Shown: positions 1 through 8,811, counted from the first letter of the stretch. The stretch is 64,000 bases of DNA from Phycisphaerales bacterium (GCA_020847535.1 JADLBU010000016.1:1-64000), one strand, 5' to 3'. Numbers and translations are program-made. Notes: generated from the sequence alone by a model not told the origin.

Positions 1-244
<244 letters not shown>

Positions 245-445
245 GATTTCCTTAGACATGGCATGGAGCCGAGAACCGGAACCATCGAGTAGATGGACCT
301 CCGGCAACGCTCGCTTCGAAGAGCGATCTTCACCATGTTCGTCAATGCACCCTCGTCCGCCAATCGCAAGAGCGGCGGACAACCGATGGGCAACCATCGA
401 TCAAGCGGACCCGACTGTTTCTTGAATTTCCTGGCCCTGCCAGCG

Positions 446-482
446 AAACACCCAACTGAGAAGTTGGGTGTTTTCGTTTTTT
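446..482 (+). terminator. Rho-independent terminator of the 16S rRNA transcript
   Basis: A perfect 12-bp stem (446-457 AAACACCCAACT pairing with 462-473 AGTTGGGTGTTT) with a 4-nt loop GAGA is followed by TCGTTTTTT. The U-rich tail on the + strand fits termination of the rRNA transcript. The spacer 239-445 shows no tRNA cloverleaf. Confidence 0.85.
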
Positions 483-532
483 GAACTTCGGAGCCTCTGA
501 TCTTTGACTCCGCCATGAGGAACAGGTGAACT

Positions 533-561
533 GGTAGTGTCCGGGTAGTGGGTAGTGTCCG
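533..561. repeat. Short direct repeat GGTAGTGTCCG
   Basis: GGTAGTGTCCG occurs at 533-543 and again at 551-561, separated by seven bases (GGTAGTG) that repeat the first seven bases of the unit. It lies between the rRNA terminator and the first protein gene. It may be promoter-associated or the scar of a mobile element; nothing else in the 483-667 spacer is recognisable. Confidence 0.45.
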
Positions 562-680
562 TCAAGTTGCGCACATTCGAGAAGAAGATCTCCACAGGTT
601 CGTGAGCGACGGCCGCCACGCCCGTTCCACTTCCCAGCGGATGTTCTTACCGCACGGAACCCATCAGAGAGGATCAGGAC

Positions 681-2525
681 ATGCCGAGCATCAACCCCAC
701 GCGGATCGCCGTCGCCTCGCTGCTCTTTGCCGCCTCATCCACCCTCATCGGCGGACAGGCGCTCGCCCAGCACAAGTGGTACCAGGGCGGCAAGGATCGC
801 GGCTTCCAGAACAGCATCCCCGACTTCTACCAGCATCAGTACTTCGTCGGGGATCCCGCCGACAAGTGGCAGACCTGGCATCCCGATGCCACCACCTACC
901 CCAAGTGGGGCGAGGCCGGCGGGCTCTGCTACCAGGTCGCCCTCACCAACGCCGTCGCCTCCTGGGAGCCCTACGGCTACAAGGGGGCGACCAGCGCCGG
1001 CACGCTCGTGAAGGACACATGGCGAACCGCGTATCGCAAGACCGTCGAGGATGTGGTCGCCGCCGATGGGAACATGCAGAAGTACCTCGACGACCGCAAG
1101 ACCGCCAACAGCTGGAAGCGGCGGCTGATGTACAACCAGTACACGATGGAGAAGGATGGGACCGGCAAGTACACGGGCACCGTCCTGACCCCCAGCGGCA
1201 AGAAGATCCAGCAGCCCGATGGCGCTGGCGGCTTCAAGCCCGTCAGCGTCTTTGACACCTACAAGCGCATGATGCTCAACGAGGCGAGCACCACGCTGCT
1301 GATCGAGCGCGATCCGGCCAAGACCTACAGCGAGACTGTCTGGTGGACCAACTACCACGCCGTGACCGGCGCTGGATTCGACGGCAAGACCGGCGAGATG
1401 TTCTTCGCCGATCCCGATTCCAACAAGGGCAACAGGTCCGCCAAGGCCGGCTACGAGGCCGGCAGCTCGGAGAGCGCCGATGCCGGCGATGGCGGCTGGG
1501 TCTTCCACCAGACCAAGCGCGGCGAGGCCGATGTCCTGAAGAAGTACAAGTTCATCGACCCGACCACGGGCGCAGAGGTCGCCGATCCCAAGGATGGCAA
1601 GAAGTTCACGTACCTCACGCTCGAAGATGACGGCATGGGCGGCCTCAACATCGTCAAGAAGGATGTCGGCGGCGCTGGGGGGCCGCTGGTCGTCATCTCC
1701 AAGGGCGATGATGAGAACGTCAACAAGCGCAAGTACGGCGCTGCGGATGCAGATGTCCCCATCCCCGGCCGCGTCAAGCAGGCCGCCGACCCCACCGGCT
1801 TCAACAACTACTACGGCGCCTTCAAGATCGACAACTCCGCGCCGGACAAGGCCTTCACCATCAAGGGCAGCGATGACTTTGACAAGGCGATCACCGACAA
1901 GGGCCGCTACAAGGACACCGTCATCAAGGCGATGGACATCATCCACCCCGCCGGCTTCAACGAGCTCGCCAAGGTCAACGACGGCGCCGGCGTGACCACC
2001 GAGATCAAGCTCGCCTCCATCAGCACGCTCCCGGTGGACAAGATCCAGCTTTGCTCGGTCAACACCGCTGCCCAATACGACCCCTCCATCGACGGTCACA
2101 GCTTCATGGCCTCCAACGGCGCGGTCTGGGAAGCCTCCTTCATCGACCCGGCCGATCCGCTCGCCGCCGATGCCATGGGCAACTCGCTCCTGGGCCTGGG
2201 CGGCTGGGAGTTCTCGCTGCTGTCGGGAGAGGCGATGGATGGCTTCACCCGCGGCGAGGAGGACATCGAGACATCGCTGAACGCGTTCGTGCGGACGGAT
2301 TCCGACCTGGTGCAGTTCGATCTGCTGATGCACTCGATGGAGGTGACGGCGATCGATGATGATCTGATGCCGTACACCATCGAGGCCTTCTGGTCGATCC
2401 AGTCGTACGGGTTCGGCGAGACGGCTCGCGGGATCCAGCTGGGATCGTTCCCGCAGGTGCCCACGCCGGGCGCGGCGGGGATCGCCGGGCTTGCGGGTCT
2501 TCTCGGCCTGCGTCGCAGGCGATAA
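681..2525 (+). CDS. Exported PEP-CTERM-like protein with possible papain-like (C39-type) peptidase fold
   Basis: 614 residues. Signal peptide 1-29 (hydrophobic VASLLFAASS, then QALA|Q). The C-terminus is PTPGA, a hydrophobic stretch and RRRR, the planctomycete style of PEP-CTERM sorting signal, which suggests export, processing and surface retention. Residues 81-90 (GLCYQVALTN, Cys83) and 226-248 (HAVTGAGF, then FADPDS; His226, Asp244) resemble the Cys, His and Asp/Asn blocks of C39-type papain-like peptidases. That assignment is my inference from motif order and spacing and is not certain. A GAGAGGA ribosome site precedes the ATG. The gene stands alone downstream of the 16S terminator; the remainder of the protein (residues 250-590) is not recognised. 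Confidence 0.85.
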   Translation: MPSINPTRIAVASLLFAASSTLIGGQALAQHKWYQGGKDRGFQNSIPDFYQHQYFVGDPADKWQTWHPDATTYPKWGEAGGLCYQVALTNAVASWEPYGYKGATSAGTLVKDTWRTAYRKTVEDVVAADGNMQKYLDDRKTANSWKRRLMYNQYTMEKDGTGKYTGTVLTPSGKKIQQPDGAGGFKPVSVFDTYKRMMLNEASTTLLIERDPAKTYSETVWWTNYHAVTGAGFDGKTGEMFFADPDSNKGNRSAKAGYEAGSSESADAGDGGWVFHQTKRGEADVLKKYKFIDPTTGAEVADPKDGKKFTYLTLEDDGMGGLNIVKKDVGGAGGPLVVISKGDDENVNKRKYGAADADVPIPGRVKQAADPTGFNNYYGAFKIDNSAPDKAFTIKGSDDFDKAITDKGRYKDTVIKAMDIIHPAGFNELAKVNDGAGVTTEIKLASISTLPVDKIQLCSVNTAAQYDPSIDGHSFMASNGAVWEASFIDPADPLAADAMGNSLLGLGGWEFSLLSGEAMDGFTRGEEDIETSLNAFVRTDSDLVQFDLLMHSMEVTAIDDDLMPYTIEAFWSIQSYGFGETARGIQLGSFPQVPTPGAAGIAGLAGLLGLRRRR

Positions 2526-2628
2526 ATCCACGGAATGCTCATTCGGCGGCATGGCCAACTGTGTACGGTTGGCCATGTGCCGTTTTGGGAAACGAGCTCA
2601 GGCGTCCGCGCCGGTGTAATCTGTGGCG

Positions 2629-3423
2629 ATGATCCGATCTCTCGCATTCATCCTCATCGTTACCTCGCTCATCGGCTGCACCAGGCAACCGGATGTGGCC
2701 AACCACCAGCCGCACCTGGTTCTGATCGCCGCCGAGGATGAGTACAAGTCCGAGCGCTCGCTCGCCCAGCTTGCCGAGGATGCACGCGCCAAGGGCTGGA
2801 CCACGACGCTCCTGACATCGCAGCCCGACCAGTCCTCCGCCGAGAACCTCCCGGGGCTCGAATCGCTCGAGAAGGCCGATGCCGCGGTGCTCTACATGCG
2901 ATTCCGCAGGCTGCCCGCCGATCAGGTGGCGCACATCGATCGATACCTGCGCAGCGGAAAGCCGGTGATCGGGATCCGCACAAGCACGCACGCGTTCGCG
3001 TATCCCGAGGGACACCCGCTGATTGCGTGGAATAACATGGGGCGCGATGTGCTGGGTGCCCCCTGGATCCGCCACTTCGGTCACGATTCAACGACCGATG
3101 TCTCAATCGCGCCCGGTGCGGAGAGCTCGCCGCTGCTCGCCGGCGTCGAACCGGCCTTTCATGTGCGCTCGTGGCTGTACGATCTCGAAGGCCGGTTTCC
3201 CCCGCCCGGCTCGACCATCCTGCTGGTCGGCCAGTCCTGCGATGGAGCGGGAAAGCGCGTCGCAGATCGCCCGCCCAGTCCGATCGCGTGGACCCGCTTG
3301 AACGAGTGGGGGGGCCGGGTCTTCACGACGACGCTCGGCCATCCGGAGGACTTCGCGAATCCATCCGTGCAGCGGCTGCTCTTGAACGCGCTGGAATGGA
3401 CCCGGCCGGGCGATGTGCGATAG
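2629..3423 (+). CDS. ThuA-like domain lipoprotein
   Basis: 264 residues from the ATG at 2629; a GTG at 2623 would add two residues. The N-terminus is a lipoprotein signal, FILIVTSLIGC, so the protein is probably membrane-anchored outside the cytoplasm. The rest matches the ThuA (trehalose-utilisation, class I glutamine-amidotransferase-like) family: a fold-opening HLVLIAAEDEY, the segment DAAVLYMRFRRL, GKPVIGIRTSTHAF, a HFGHDSTTDVSI block, and a C-terminal WTRLNEWGGRVFTTTLGHPEDF. Such proteins are abundant in planctomycetes and are thought to act on or bind sugars; no substrate can be read here. It runs in the same direction as its upstream neighbour, with a 100-base gap. Confidence 0.88.
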   Translation: MIRSLAFILIVTSLIGCTRQPDVANHQPHLVLIAAEDEYKSERSLAQLAEDARAKGWTTTLLTSQPDQSSAENLPGLESLEKADAAVLYMRFRRLPADQVAHIDRYLRSGKPVIGIRTSTHAFAYPEGHPLIAWNNMGRDVLGAPWIRHFGHDSTTDVSIAPGAESSPLLAGVEPAFHVRSWLYDLEGRFPPPGSTILLVGQSCDGAGKRVADRPPSPIAWTRLNEWGGRVFTTTLGHPEDFANPSVQRLLLNALEWTRPGDVR

Positions 3424-3454
3424 AGTCCGGGAGTTCGAGCGTGTGTCGGGGTCG

Positions 3455-3949
3455 CTATTGCTTGCGATCAGTCAGCATCAGCGCTGGATGATCGATCGCC
3501 GAATCCCACACCGGGATGCGGCCCAGCGATGTCCACTGTGTCACCCGCGGCTTCTTATCCAGGTCAAAGCACGCCCGCGCTGCCCAGCGATACGTCTGCC
3601 CGTATTCCAGCCCGTTGAGCCTGTACTCGGGCTTGGTCAGCCCGCGGACGGTCGTGGGTGCATCGCTCCAATCGCTTGCCTTGCTGGGCGTCCAGAGCCG
3701 CAGCTCGTAGGTGATGCGCGTGATTCGGGTCGGCATGTCCGGACCGAAGACTTTCTGGTCCTCGGGCCTGGGGAACGCCTGCCATCGCAGCACCGGATCC
3801 GCCGCATCGATGGTCGTGCTGAAGTTCATCGCCCCGTCGGGATGCCCGGGCGTCACCGGCTTGAGCCCGTTCATCGCGATGCACCCGGCAAGCATCCCGA
3901 TGAGGGCCGTTGTGGTGAGTAGGCCCGCGGCGATCCGCGCTGCGTTCAT
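3455..3949 (-). CDS. Hypothetical lipoprotein
   Basis: 164 residues with a lipoprotein signal (LIGMLAGC). The body (residues 35-150) alternates hydrophobic and polar residues and includes YRLNGLEYGQTYRWAARACFD, shaped like the C-terminal strands of a fibronectin-type III or similar beta-sandwich; family not recognised. The start overlaps the stop of the upstream lipoprotein gene by 4 bp (ATGA), so the two are translated from one transcript and probably act together. Convergent with the ThuA gene. Confidence 0.75.
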   Translation of the reverse strand: MNAARIAAGLLTTTALIGMLAGCIAMNGLKPVTPGHPDGAMNFSTTIDAADPVLRWQAFPRPEDQKVFGPDMPTRITRITYELRLWTPSKASDWSDAPTTVRGLTKPEYRLNGLEYGQTYRWAARACFDLDKKPRVTQWTSLGRIPVWDSAIDHPALMLTDRKQ

Positions 3950-4734
3950 GGGATCACCGCCAGTCTGAACATCTCATCGGAGGCGGCCTGCGCGATGTCG
4001 CTGCCCAGCCTCCGGTACTCACGCACGATCTCCTCGGTCCCGGCGCCGGCCCACTCCTTGAACCGGCGGGGTTCTCCCTCGTGGTCCCACACGAGCTGGT
4101 GGATGAGCCTCCCGCTCCCGGACTCCACCAGCCTGCCCCGCACACGCACGAACGCGCGAAGGTCGGGATCCGCAACCATGGTCGTCCCGCGCAGCCCATA
4201 GGCCTCGATCGTCATCTCCAGCACAGCGCCGGCCTGGTCCGCGGCGGACGTGCTCGCCCGCACCCGCGCCTCGGCCTGCACGAGTGTGCTGAGCCGCATC
4301 GGCAGTTCGCGTTCCAGATGCACCATCTTGAGCGCATCGATGAAACGGTCGCGCTGCTCGTTGACGACGGCATCGGATGTGCTGCCCGCCAGCCCCGTGA
4401 CCGCGCCGATCACCGCGCCCGCTGGCGCCAGGACGATTCCCAAGAGCACGGACAGGCCGTATGTCTCCGGCGCTCCCTGCAACCCCGCGCCGATGGTGTA
4501 GAGCGCTCCGGCCCCCGCGCCCTTGCCCGCGGCATCGCTTCGGCGCCAGGGCTCGACCACATGCTGCGAGTCCTGCCCCGCGGTCATGCGGATGCCCACG
4601 CTGGTAATGCCGCTGCGGCTGCCCTCGGCGAGCGGCTCAACCGAGCGGCTGGTGGTCGCCCTCGACTGGATACACCCAGGCGCAGCAAGCGCCACGGTGC
4701 CCAGCAACAGCCATCGAATCGAACACGTCCTCAT
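3946..4734 (-). CDS. Hypothetical lipoprotein with glycine-rich hydrophobic segment
   Basis: 262 residues from the ATG at 4734, which has a GGGGTGTGGG purine stretch upstream and gives a compact lipoprotein signal (WLLLGTVALAAPGC). An in-frame ATG at 4758 would add eight residues but has no ribosome site. After the lipobox there is a Ser/Arg-rich stretch, then a glycine/alanine-rich hydrophobic segment (LLGIVLAPAGAVIGAVTGLAG) typical of glycine-zipper outer-membrane or periplasmic proteins, then a mixed alpha/beta C-terminal half with no recognised family. Four-base overlap with the downstream lipoprotein gene. Confidence 0.72.
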   Translation of the reverse strand: MRTCSIRWLLLGTVALAAPGCIQSRATTSRSVEPLAEGSRSGITSVGIRMTAGQDSQHVVEPWRRSDAAGKGAGAGALYTIGAGLQGAPETYGLSVLLGIVLAPAGAVIGAVTGLAGSTSDAVVNEQRDRFIDALKMVHLERELPMRLSTLVQAEARVRASTSAADQAGAVLEMTIEAYGLRGTTMVADPDLRAFVRVRGRLVESGSGRLIHQLVWDHEGEPRRFKEWAGAGTEEIVREYRRLGSDIAQAASDEMFRLAVIP

Positions 4735-4854
4735 ACCCACACCCCGTTTCGTGGACATGCGACGAGAACCGATATTGAGGACTCAAGTATATCAATCCAT
4801 GCTTGCAACGCCTAACTTGTCATGCCAAGGCTTTCCCTGGGCCGGGTTCCAACG

Positions 4855-4884
4855 AAAAAAGGGCCCCGCGCTCGCGGAGCCCTT
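4855..4884 (-). terminator. Rho-independent terminator after nusG
   Basis: Read on the minus strand, AAGGGCTCCGCG pairs with CGCGGGGCCCTT around a very short loop and is followed by TTTTTT. It lies about 50 bases beyond the nusG stop and closes the tuf-secE-nusG cluster. Confidence 0.85.
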
Positions 4885-4931
4885 CGCTTCAGCTTCAGAT
4901 CTGTGTTTATCCGCGAAATCCGCGGCTGCCC

Positions 4932-5573
4932 TTACTCACCCTCGGCCTTCCCGATCTGCCATTCCTCCAGTTCGATCGGTGCCTGGCGACCGAAGATGGT
5001 CACCAGCACGCGGACCAGGCCCTTCTCGGGCAGGAGCTCATCCACCGTGCCCTCGTAGCTCTGGAAGGGGCCTTCCTTGATCTGCACATGCTCGCCCTTC
5101 TGGAAGACCAGCTTGACCGAGGGCTGGTCCTCGGGCTTGCGGCTGTCCAGGAGCATCTTCTGGATCTCGTGGTCCTTCATCGCCGTCGGCCGGCCCGCGG
5201 TCCCCACGAAGTCGCCGACACCCGTCGTCTCCTTGATGAGAAAGAAGACATCCTGCGGGATGCGGCCGTCATCCTCGAGCTTCATCTCGACGAAGACGTA
5301 GCCGGGGTAGAGCTTGGTCTCGGTGATCTTCTGCTTGCCGGCCTTGACGGTCTTGGTCTTCTCGGTGGGGACCAGGATGCGCCCGACCAGGTGGACCATC
5401 TTCTCGATCTGCACCTTGCGCAGCAGCGTTTCACGGACGCTGGATTCCTTGTTGGAGGCGACGCGGAGGACGAACCAGTTCATCCCTTCCTGGCGTAGCG
5501 GCTCCTCGGCCTTGAGCAGGTCCCCGCGCTCGTTGGGCCGACCGTCGTACACGCTGGCTGCCTGGCTCATCAT
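4932..5573 (-). CDS. nusG: Transcription termination/antitermination protein NusG
   Basis: 213 residues. The NGN domain occupies about 30-145 (MNWFVLRVASNKE; KLYPGYVFVEM; VGDFVGTAGRPTAM), and the C-terminal KOW domain is at about 160-207 (KGEHVQIKEGPFQSYEGTVDEL, then VTIFGRQAPIELE). It binds RNA polymerase and links transcription to Rho or to the ribosome. A 30-residue N-terminal extension precedes the NGN domain; ATGs at 5573 and 5570 are both possible starts. It lies downstream of secE, the usual order, but it is followed by a terminator and unrelated genes rather than by rplK. Confidence 0.97.
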   Translation of the reverse strand: MMSQAASVYDGRPNERGDLLKAEEPLRQEGMNWFVLRVASNKESSVRETLLRKVQIEKMVHLVGRILVPTEKTKTVKAGKQKITETKLYPGYVFVEMKLEDDGRIPQDVFFLIKETTGVGDFVGTAGRPTAMKDHEIQKMLLDSRKPEDQPSVKLVFQKGEHVQIKEGPFQSYEGTVDELLPEKGLVRVLVTIFGRQAPIELEEWQIGKAEGE

Positions 5574-5816
5574 TCACCTCCATCGGAACCGCGAACGTGC
5601 GCGGGATCAAAACAAGCCTGATTGGCGTCGTGTCGCGAGGTGTGTGAGTGTGAACCACTCAAAGCCCACCCGCGAACACCACACCCCACCGAGCCCCGCC
5701 AAACAGGCCGGGAACGAGCCCATCACGTTGACCGGGCAAGGCCGTGTCGAGCGGCACGCCCGCGAGATCAACCCCCAACCCCCAACCCCCGCACAACACC
5801 ACCGACTTCGGACTCA

Positions 5817-6473
5817 TCACTGCTGCTTCAGCAGCCCCACGAACTGGAAGAACCCGGAGAACGCCGCATCGACGAGGAAGAGGAAGGCGGCGATCAGGAA
5901 GCAGGCGCCGATCACGACCCACGTCGAGCCCATCACCTCGCGGCGCGTCGACCAGTTGACCTTGCGCATCTCACCGTCGGTGGCGATCAGGAACTCGACC
6001 GAGTTCTTGCGGACCCCGACGAGCCAGTACGTGAGGATCGTCCCGAGAACCAGGATCACCCCGACGACGCCGGCCTGCAGGTACAGGATGTCGAAATACG
6101 GGACGGCCTGGGCGAGCGAGACGGTGCCGCGATAGTCTCCGGCAACCAGGGTCTGGTCGCGCTCCGGGGTGGCGGCTTCCTGCACGGCGTTGACCGCGCG
6201 GACCGTGACGATCGCCGCCGACTGGCCGGGCGCTGCCTGAACGGTATGCACCGTGCCGGTGACGACCTTGGGTCCCAGTTCCTCCTGCGACCCCGCCGGG
6301 GAGTGCAGTTCGATGCTGTCACCGACCTTGGGGAGGGGCTTGGTCGCATCACTCCCCGCGACCGTGATGCTCCACTCGCGAGTGGGGATGGAGACCGCCT
6401 CGAGCTGCTGGTATGACCACACAGCGCCCGAGAGCAGGACGACGCCGATCAGGCACGCCGTCAGCATCCGCAC
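5817..6473 (-). CDS. secE: Preprotein translocase subunit SecE, with enlarged external loop
   Basis: About 218 residues from a GTG at 6473 (AGGGA 7-8 bases upstream); an ATG lies two codons further in. The conserved SecE core is at the C-terminus: the amphipathic segment FLIATDGEMRKVNWSTRREV followed by a final membrane helix. Ahead of it are a first membrane helix (about 3-20), an unusual hydrophilic loop of about 90 residues, and a second helix (VVGVILVLGTILTYWLV). Reading upstream, the frame stays open through LYKPGQGYW and on into the tRNA-Trp gene without an ATG/GTG in between, so the true N-terminus is uncertain. The neighbours tRNA-Trp and nusG are the classic partners. SecE stabilises SecY in the protein-export channel. 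Confidence 0.9.
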   Translation of the reverse strand: MRMLTACLIGVVLLSGAVWSYQQLEAVSIPTREWSITVAGSDATKPLPKVGDSIELHSPAGSQEELGPKVVTGTVHTVQAAPGQSAAIVTVRAVNAVQEAATPERDQTLVAGDYRGTVSLAQAVPYFDILYLQAGVVGVILVLGTILTYWLVGVRKNSVEFLIATDGEMRKVNWSTRREVMGSTWVVIGACFLIAAFLFLVDAAFSGFFQFVGLLKQQ

Positions 6474-6541
6474 CCAGTATCCCTGGCCGGGCTTGTACAG
6501 ACCGGTGAAGGCCGATTCATCGCCGCCGGAGGGGGCGCTAA

Positions 6542-6614
6542 CACGCCGGGAGGGACTCGAACCCGCAACCTGCGGATTTGGAATCCGCTGCTCTACCAAT
6601 TGAGCTACCGGCGT
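6542..6614 (-). tRNA. trnW: tRNA-Trp (anticodon CCA)
   Basis: The minus strand folds as a cloverleaf: acceptor ACGCCGG (6614-6608) with CCGGCGT (6549-6543) and discriminator G, D arm TAGCTCAATTGGTAGAGCA, anticodon arm GCGGA-TTCCAAA-TCCGC with anticodon CCA, and T arm with GGTTCGAGTCC. CCA is not encoded after the discriminator. It sits between rpmG and secE, as in many bacteria. Confidence 0.97.
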
Positions 6615-6716
6615 ATCTGAGTTGGAACCGTTGACCGATGCCGACACGATTGCTCGCTTTCCGGGCGCGGCGGTCCGGCGCACCAGGCGCAGGGCTCGCC
6701 TCGCATCCGAACAGGC

Positions 6717-6899
6717 TCACTTCCTCTTGATCTTGTGCAGCGTGTGCTTCCGCAGGCGCGGGCAGAACTTGTTCATGCCCTCCTTGAGGCTTTCGGGAAC
6801 CCCGCCCTTGGTGTTCACCGATGTGCGGTAGTTCAGGTCACCGCTCTGGGTGCACTGAAGCCACACAAACTCTCGCGCTGCCGATTTCTTCTTGGCCAT
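6717..6899 (-). CDS. rpmG: 50S ribosomal protein L33
   Basis: 60 residues, MAKKKSAAREFVWLQC...; the C-terminus FCPRLRKHTLHKIKRK is diagnostic of L33. Only one Cys remains of each of the two CxxC pairs found in zinc-binding L33 proteins (LQCTQ and FCPRL), so this is a zinc-independent (C-minus) type. The ATG at 6899 follows an AAAGGCGGAA ribosome site. The position tuf-rpmG-tRNA-Trp-secE is the conserved order. Confidence 0.96.
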   Translation of the reverse strand: MAKKKSAAREFVWLQCTQSGDLNYRTSVNTKGGVPESLKEGMNKFCPRLRKHTLHKIKRK

Positions 6900-6928
6900 A
6901 ACCCATTCCGCCTTTCGCGGTCGATGCT

Positions 6929-6998
6929 CGCCCGGGCCGCCCGGGCGCTGAATACCAACCCGTCTTGAAACAGCCGCCCGGATCCTTCGACCCGGGCG
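6929..6998 (-). other. Two GC-rich hairpins between tuf and rpmG
   Basis: CGCCCGGG/CCCGGGCG (6929-6936 with 6940-6947, 3-nt loop) and CGCCCGG/CCGGGCG (6975-6981 with 6992-6998, 10-nt loop) lie in the 187-base tuf-rpmG gap. Neither has a U tract, so they are more likely RNA processing or stability elements than true terminators. Confidence 0.4.
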
Positions 6999-7086
6999 AC
7001 GCTCTGAACAACTGTAGGCCCCATCCTCCAGACATCCGTTCGATGGCTGTCCGGGTTCGCCCGCGTTTTCACGGGCCAAAGGGCAC

Positions 7087-8289
7087 TTACTGGATGATCT
7101 CGGTCACGACGCCCGACCCGATCGTCTTGCCGCCTTCACGGACGGCGAAGCGGACGCCCTTCTCCATGGCGACCGGCTTGTCCATCAGGTCGATCTCCAT
7201 CCCGATGTTGTCCCCGGGCATGCACATCTGGGCCCCGCCCATGAGGTTGACGGTGCCGGTGACGTCGGTGGTGCGGAAGTAGAACTGCGGGCGATAGCCG
7301 GAGACGAACGGGGTGTGGCGCCCGCCCTCTTCCTTGGTGAGGACGTAGACCTCGCCCTTGAACTTGGTGTGGGGCTGGATCGAGTTGGGCTTGCAGAGCA
7401 CCTGGCCGCGCTCGATATCGTTCTTCTCGACGCCGCGGAGCAGGGCGCCGACGTTGTCGCCGGCCTGGCCCGAGTCCAGGGTTTTGTTGAACATCTCGAC
7501 GCCGGTACACACCGTGCTCTTCTTCTCGGAGCGGAGGCCGACGATCTCGACCGTGTCCCCGACCTTGACGACGCCGCGCTCGATACGGCCCGTGGCGACC
7601 GTGCCGCGGCCCTTGATCGAGAAGACGTCTTCCACCGACATCAGGAAGGGCTTGTCGGTCTCGCGGGTGGGCTCGGGGATGTAGCTGTCGATCGCCTCGA
7701 AGAGGTCGTCGATGGGCTTGCAGATCTTGTCGTCCTTGGGGTTCTCAAGGGCGGCCTTGGACTGGCCGCGGATCACCGGGGTCGTGTCACCGGGGAAGCC
7801 GTACTTCTTGAGCAGCTCGCGAACCTCGAGCTCGACCAGGTCGAGCAGCTCGGGGTCGTCGACCAGGTCGACCTTGTTCATGAACACCACGATGTAGGGC
7901 ACACCGACCTGGCGGGCCAAGAGCACGTGCTCGCGCGTCTGGGGCATCGGGCCGTCGGCGGCGGACACCACCAGGATCGCGCCGTCCATCTGGGCGGCGC
8001 CGGTGATCATGTTCTTGACGAAGTCGGCGTGGCCCGGGCAGTCCACGTGGGCGTAGTGACGCTTGGGGGTCTCGTATTCGGTGTGAGACGAGGCGATCGT
8101 CACCGTCTTGTTGGCATCGCGGACGGTGCCGCCCTTGGTGATGTCCGCGTAGCTCTTGATTTCACCGCCGAAACGGGCGGCAGAGCGGGCCGACAGAGCG
8201 GCGGTAAGCGTCGACTTGCCGTGGTCGATGTGACCGATCGTGCCGACGTTGACGTGCGGTTTGGTCCGGTTGAATACACCCTTGGCCAT
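7087..8289 (-). CDS. tuf: Elongation factor Tu, with unusual switch I
   Basis: 400 residues. GTPase signatures: P-loop GHIDHGKST (19-27), DCPGHADF (83-90), NKVD, and domains II and III complete to [14 protein letters not shown] at the end. EF-Tu delivers aminoacyl-tRNA to the ribosome. The switch I consensus RGITI is replaced by KTVTI (61-65) within [19 protein letters not shown]; the magnesium-coordinating Thr (Thr64) is kept. The third recognition motif is also altered (RGQSKAALE in place of the usual GSALKALE-like block). The ATG at 8289 gives the standard MAK start. A longer in-frame reading upstream enters the tRNA-Thr gene and is not real. tRNA-Thr lies upstream and rpmG downstream. Confidence 0.98.
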   Translation of the reverse strand: MAKGVFNRTKPHVNVGTIGHIDHGKSTLTAALSARSAARFGGEIKSYADITKGGTVRDANKTVTIASSHTEYETPKRHYAHVDCPGHADFVKNMITGAAQMDGAILVVSAADGPMPQTREHVLLARQVGVPYIVVFMNKVDLVDDPELLDLVELEVRELLKKYGFPGDTTPVIRGQSKAALENPKDDKICKPIDDLFEAIDSYIPEPTRETDKPFLMSVEDVFSIKGRGTVATGRIERGVVKVGDTVEIVGLRSEKKSTVCTGVEMFNKTLDSGQAGDNVGALLRGVEKNDIERGQVLCKPNSIQPHTKFKGEVYVLTKEEGGRHTPFVSGYRPQFYFRTTDVTGTVNLMGGAQMCMPGDNIGMEIDLMDKPVAMEKGVRFAVREGGKTIGSGVVTEIIQ

Positions 8290-8403
8290 GACAATCACTC
8301 CAGTACAGTGCGAAGGGCCGACGGCGACCCTGTTCAGAGCTGCGTCAGGATCCCCGTGGATCCATCCGGGAAAGCCGGCACGTCCCCACGGATCGTGCCT
8401 GAA

Positions 8404-8475
8404 AGCCGCTGACGGGATTTGAACCCGTGACCTCACCCTTACCAAGGGTGCGCTCTACCACTGAGCTACAGCGGC
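8404..8475 (-). tRNA. trnT: tRNA-Thr (anticodon GGT)
   Basis: Minus-strand cloverleaf: acceptor GCCGCTG (8475-8469) with CAGCGGC (8411-8405), D arm TAGCTCAGTGGTAGAGC, anticodon arm CACCC-TTGGTAA-GGGTG with anticodon GGT, T arm GGGTTCAAATCCC. CCA is not encoded. It lies directly upstream of tuf, as thrT does in E. coli. Confidence 0.97.
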
Positions 8476-8811
8476 GTACGGACCCGGGTTCAAGCCCCAG
8501 CCAGTGCCCCAAAACGAGCGAACAATGCTGGCCCACCCAGACAAAACGCCCGGCGAACACGCCGAGCGGGGGAGCATGATAGCTCCCCTTGAACAGGGGT
8601 CAAACACCCGACTTTTCGACGCCCTGAGGCCCATTCGAGGGGTGTTTGCCTGCCTCAATCTGCGAGGCGCATCCAACCCCGACTCCGGCCGATCGTGATG
8701 CCCGGCCGATGACCCTAGGATGCCGCACCGCTCAGCTTTATAGCCCGCGGATCGCCACCCGACCATTGCCCTGACTTTTTTCGACTCCCGTTTGGCAACC
8801 CCGAGCACACG
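8476..8811. other. Intergenic region without recognisable gene
   Basis: The 336 bases between the divergent tRNA-Thr/tuf and ruvX units must hold promoters for both directions. I see no convincing -35/-10 pair, RNA gene or repeat, and no coding region with a ribosome site. Confidence 0.5.

Noticed and set aside
735-2576. 613-codon open frame on the minus strand opposite the first exported protein
   Set aside because: A shadow of the + strand gene in GC-rich DNA: no ribosome site, no domain, Val/Gly/Asp/Leu-biased composition, while the + frame has a signal peptide and sorting tail.
5765-5795. CCCCCAA tandem run between secE and nusG as a G-quadruplex element
   Set aside because: Only three G-runs are in close succession on the minus strand, one short of a standard quadruplex; no further evidence of function.
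6474-6683. SecE read as a 288-residue protein starting at 6683
   Set aside because: That frame passes through the whole tRNA-Trp gene; the segment inside the tRNA is not protein-like and the start has no supporting ribosome site.
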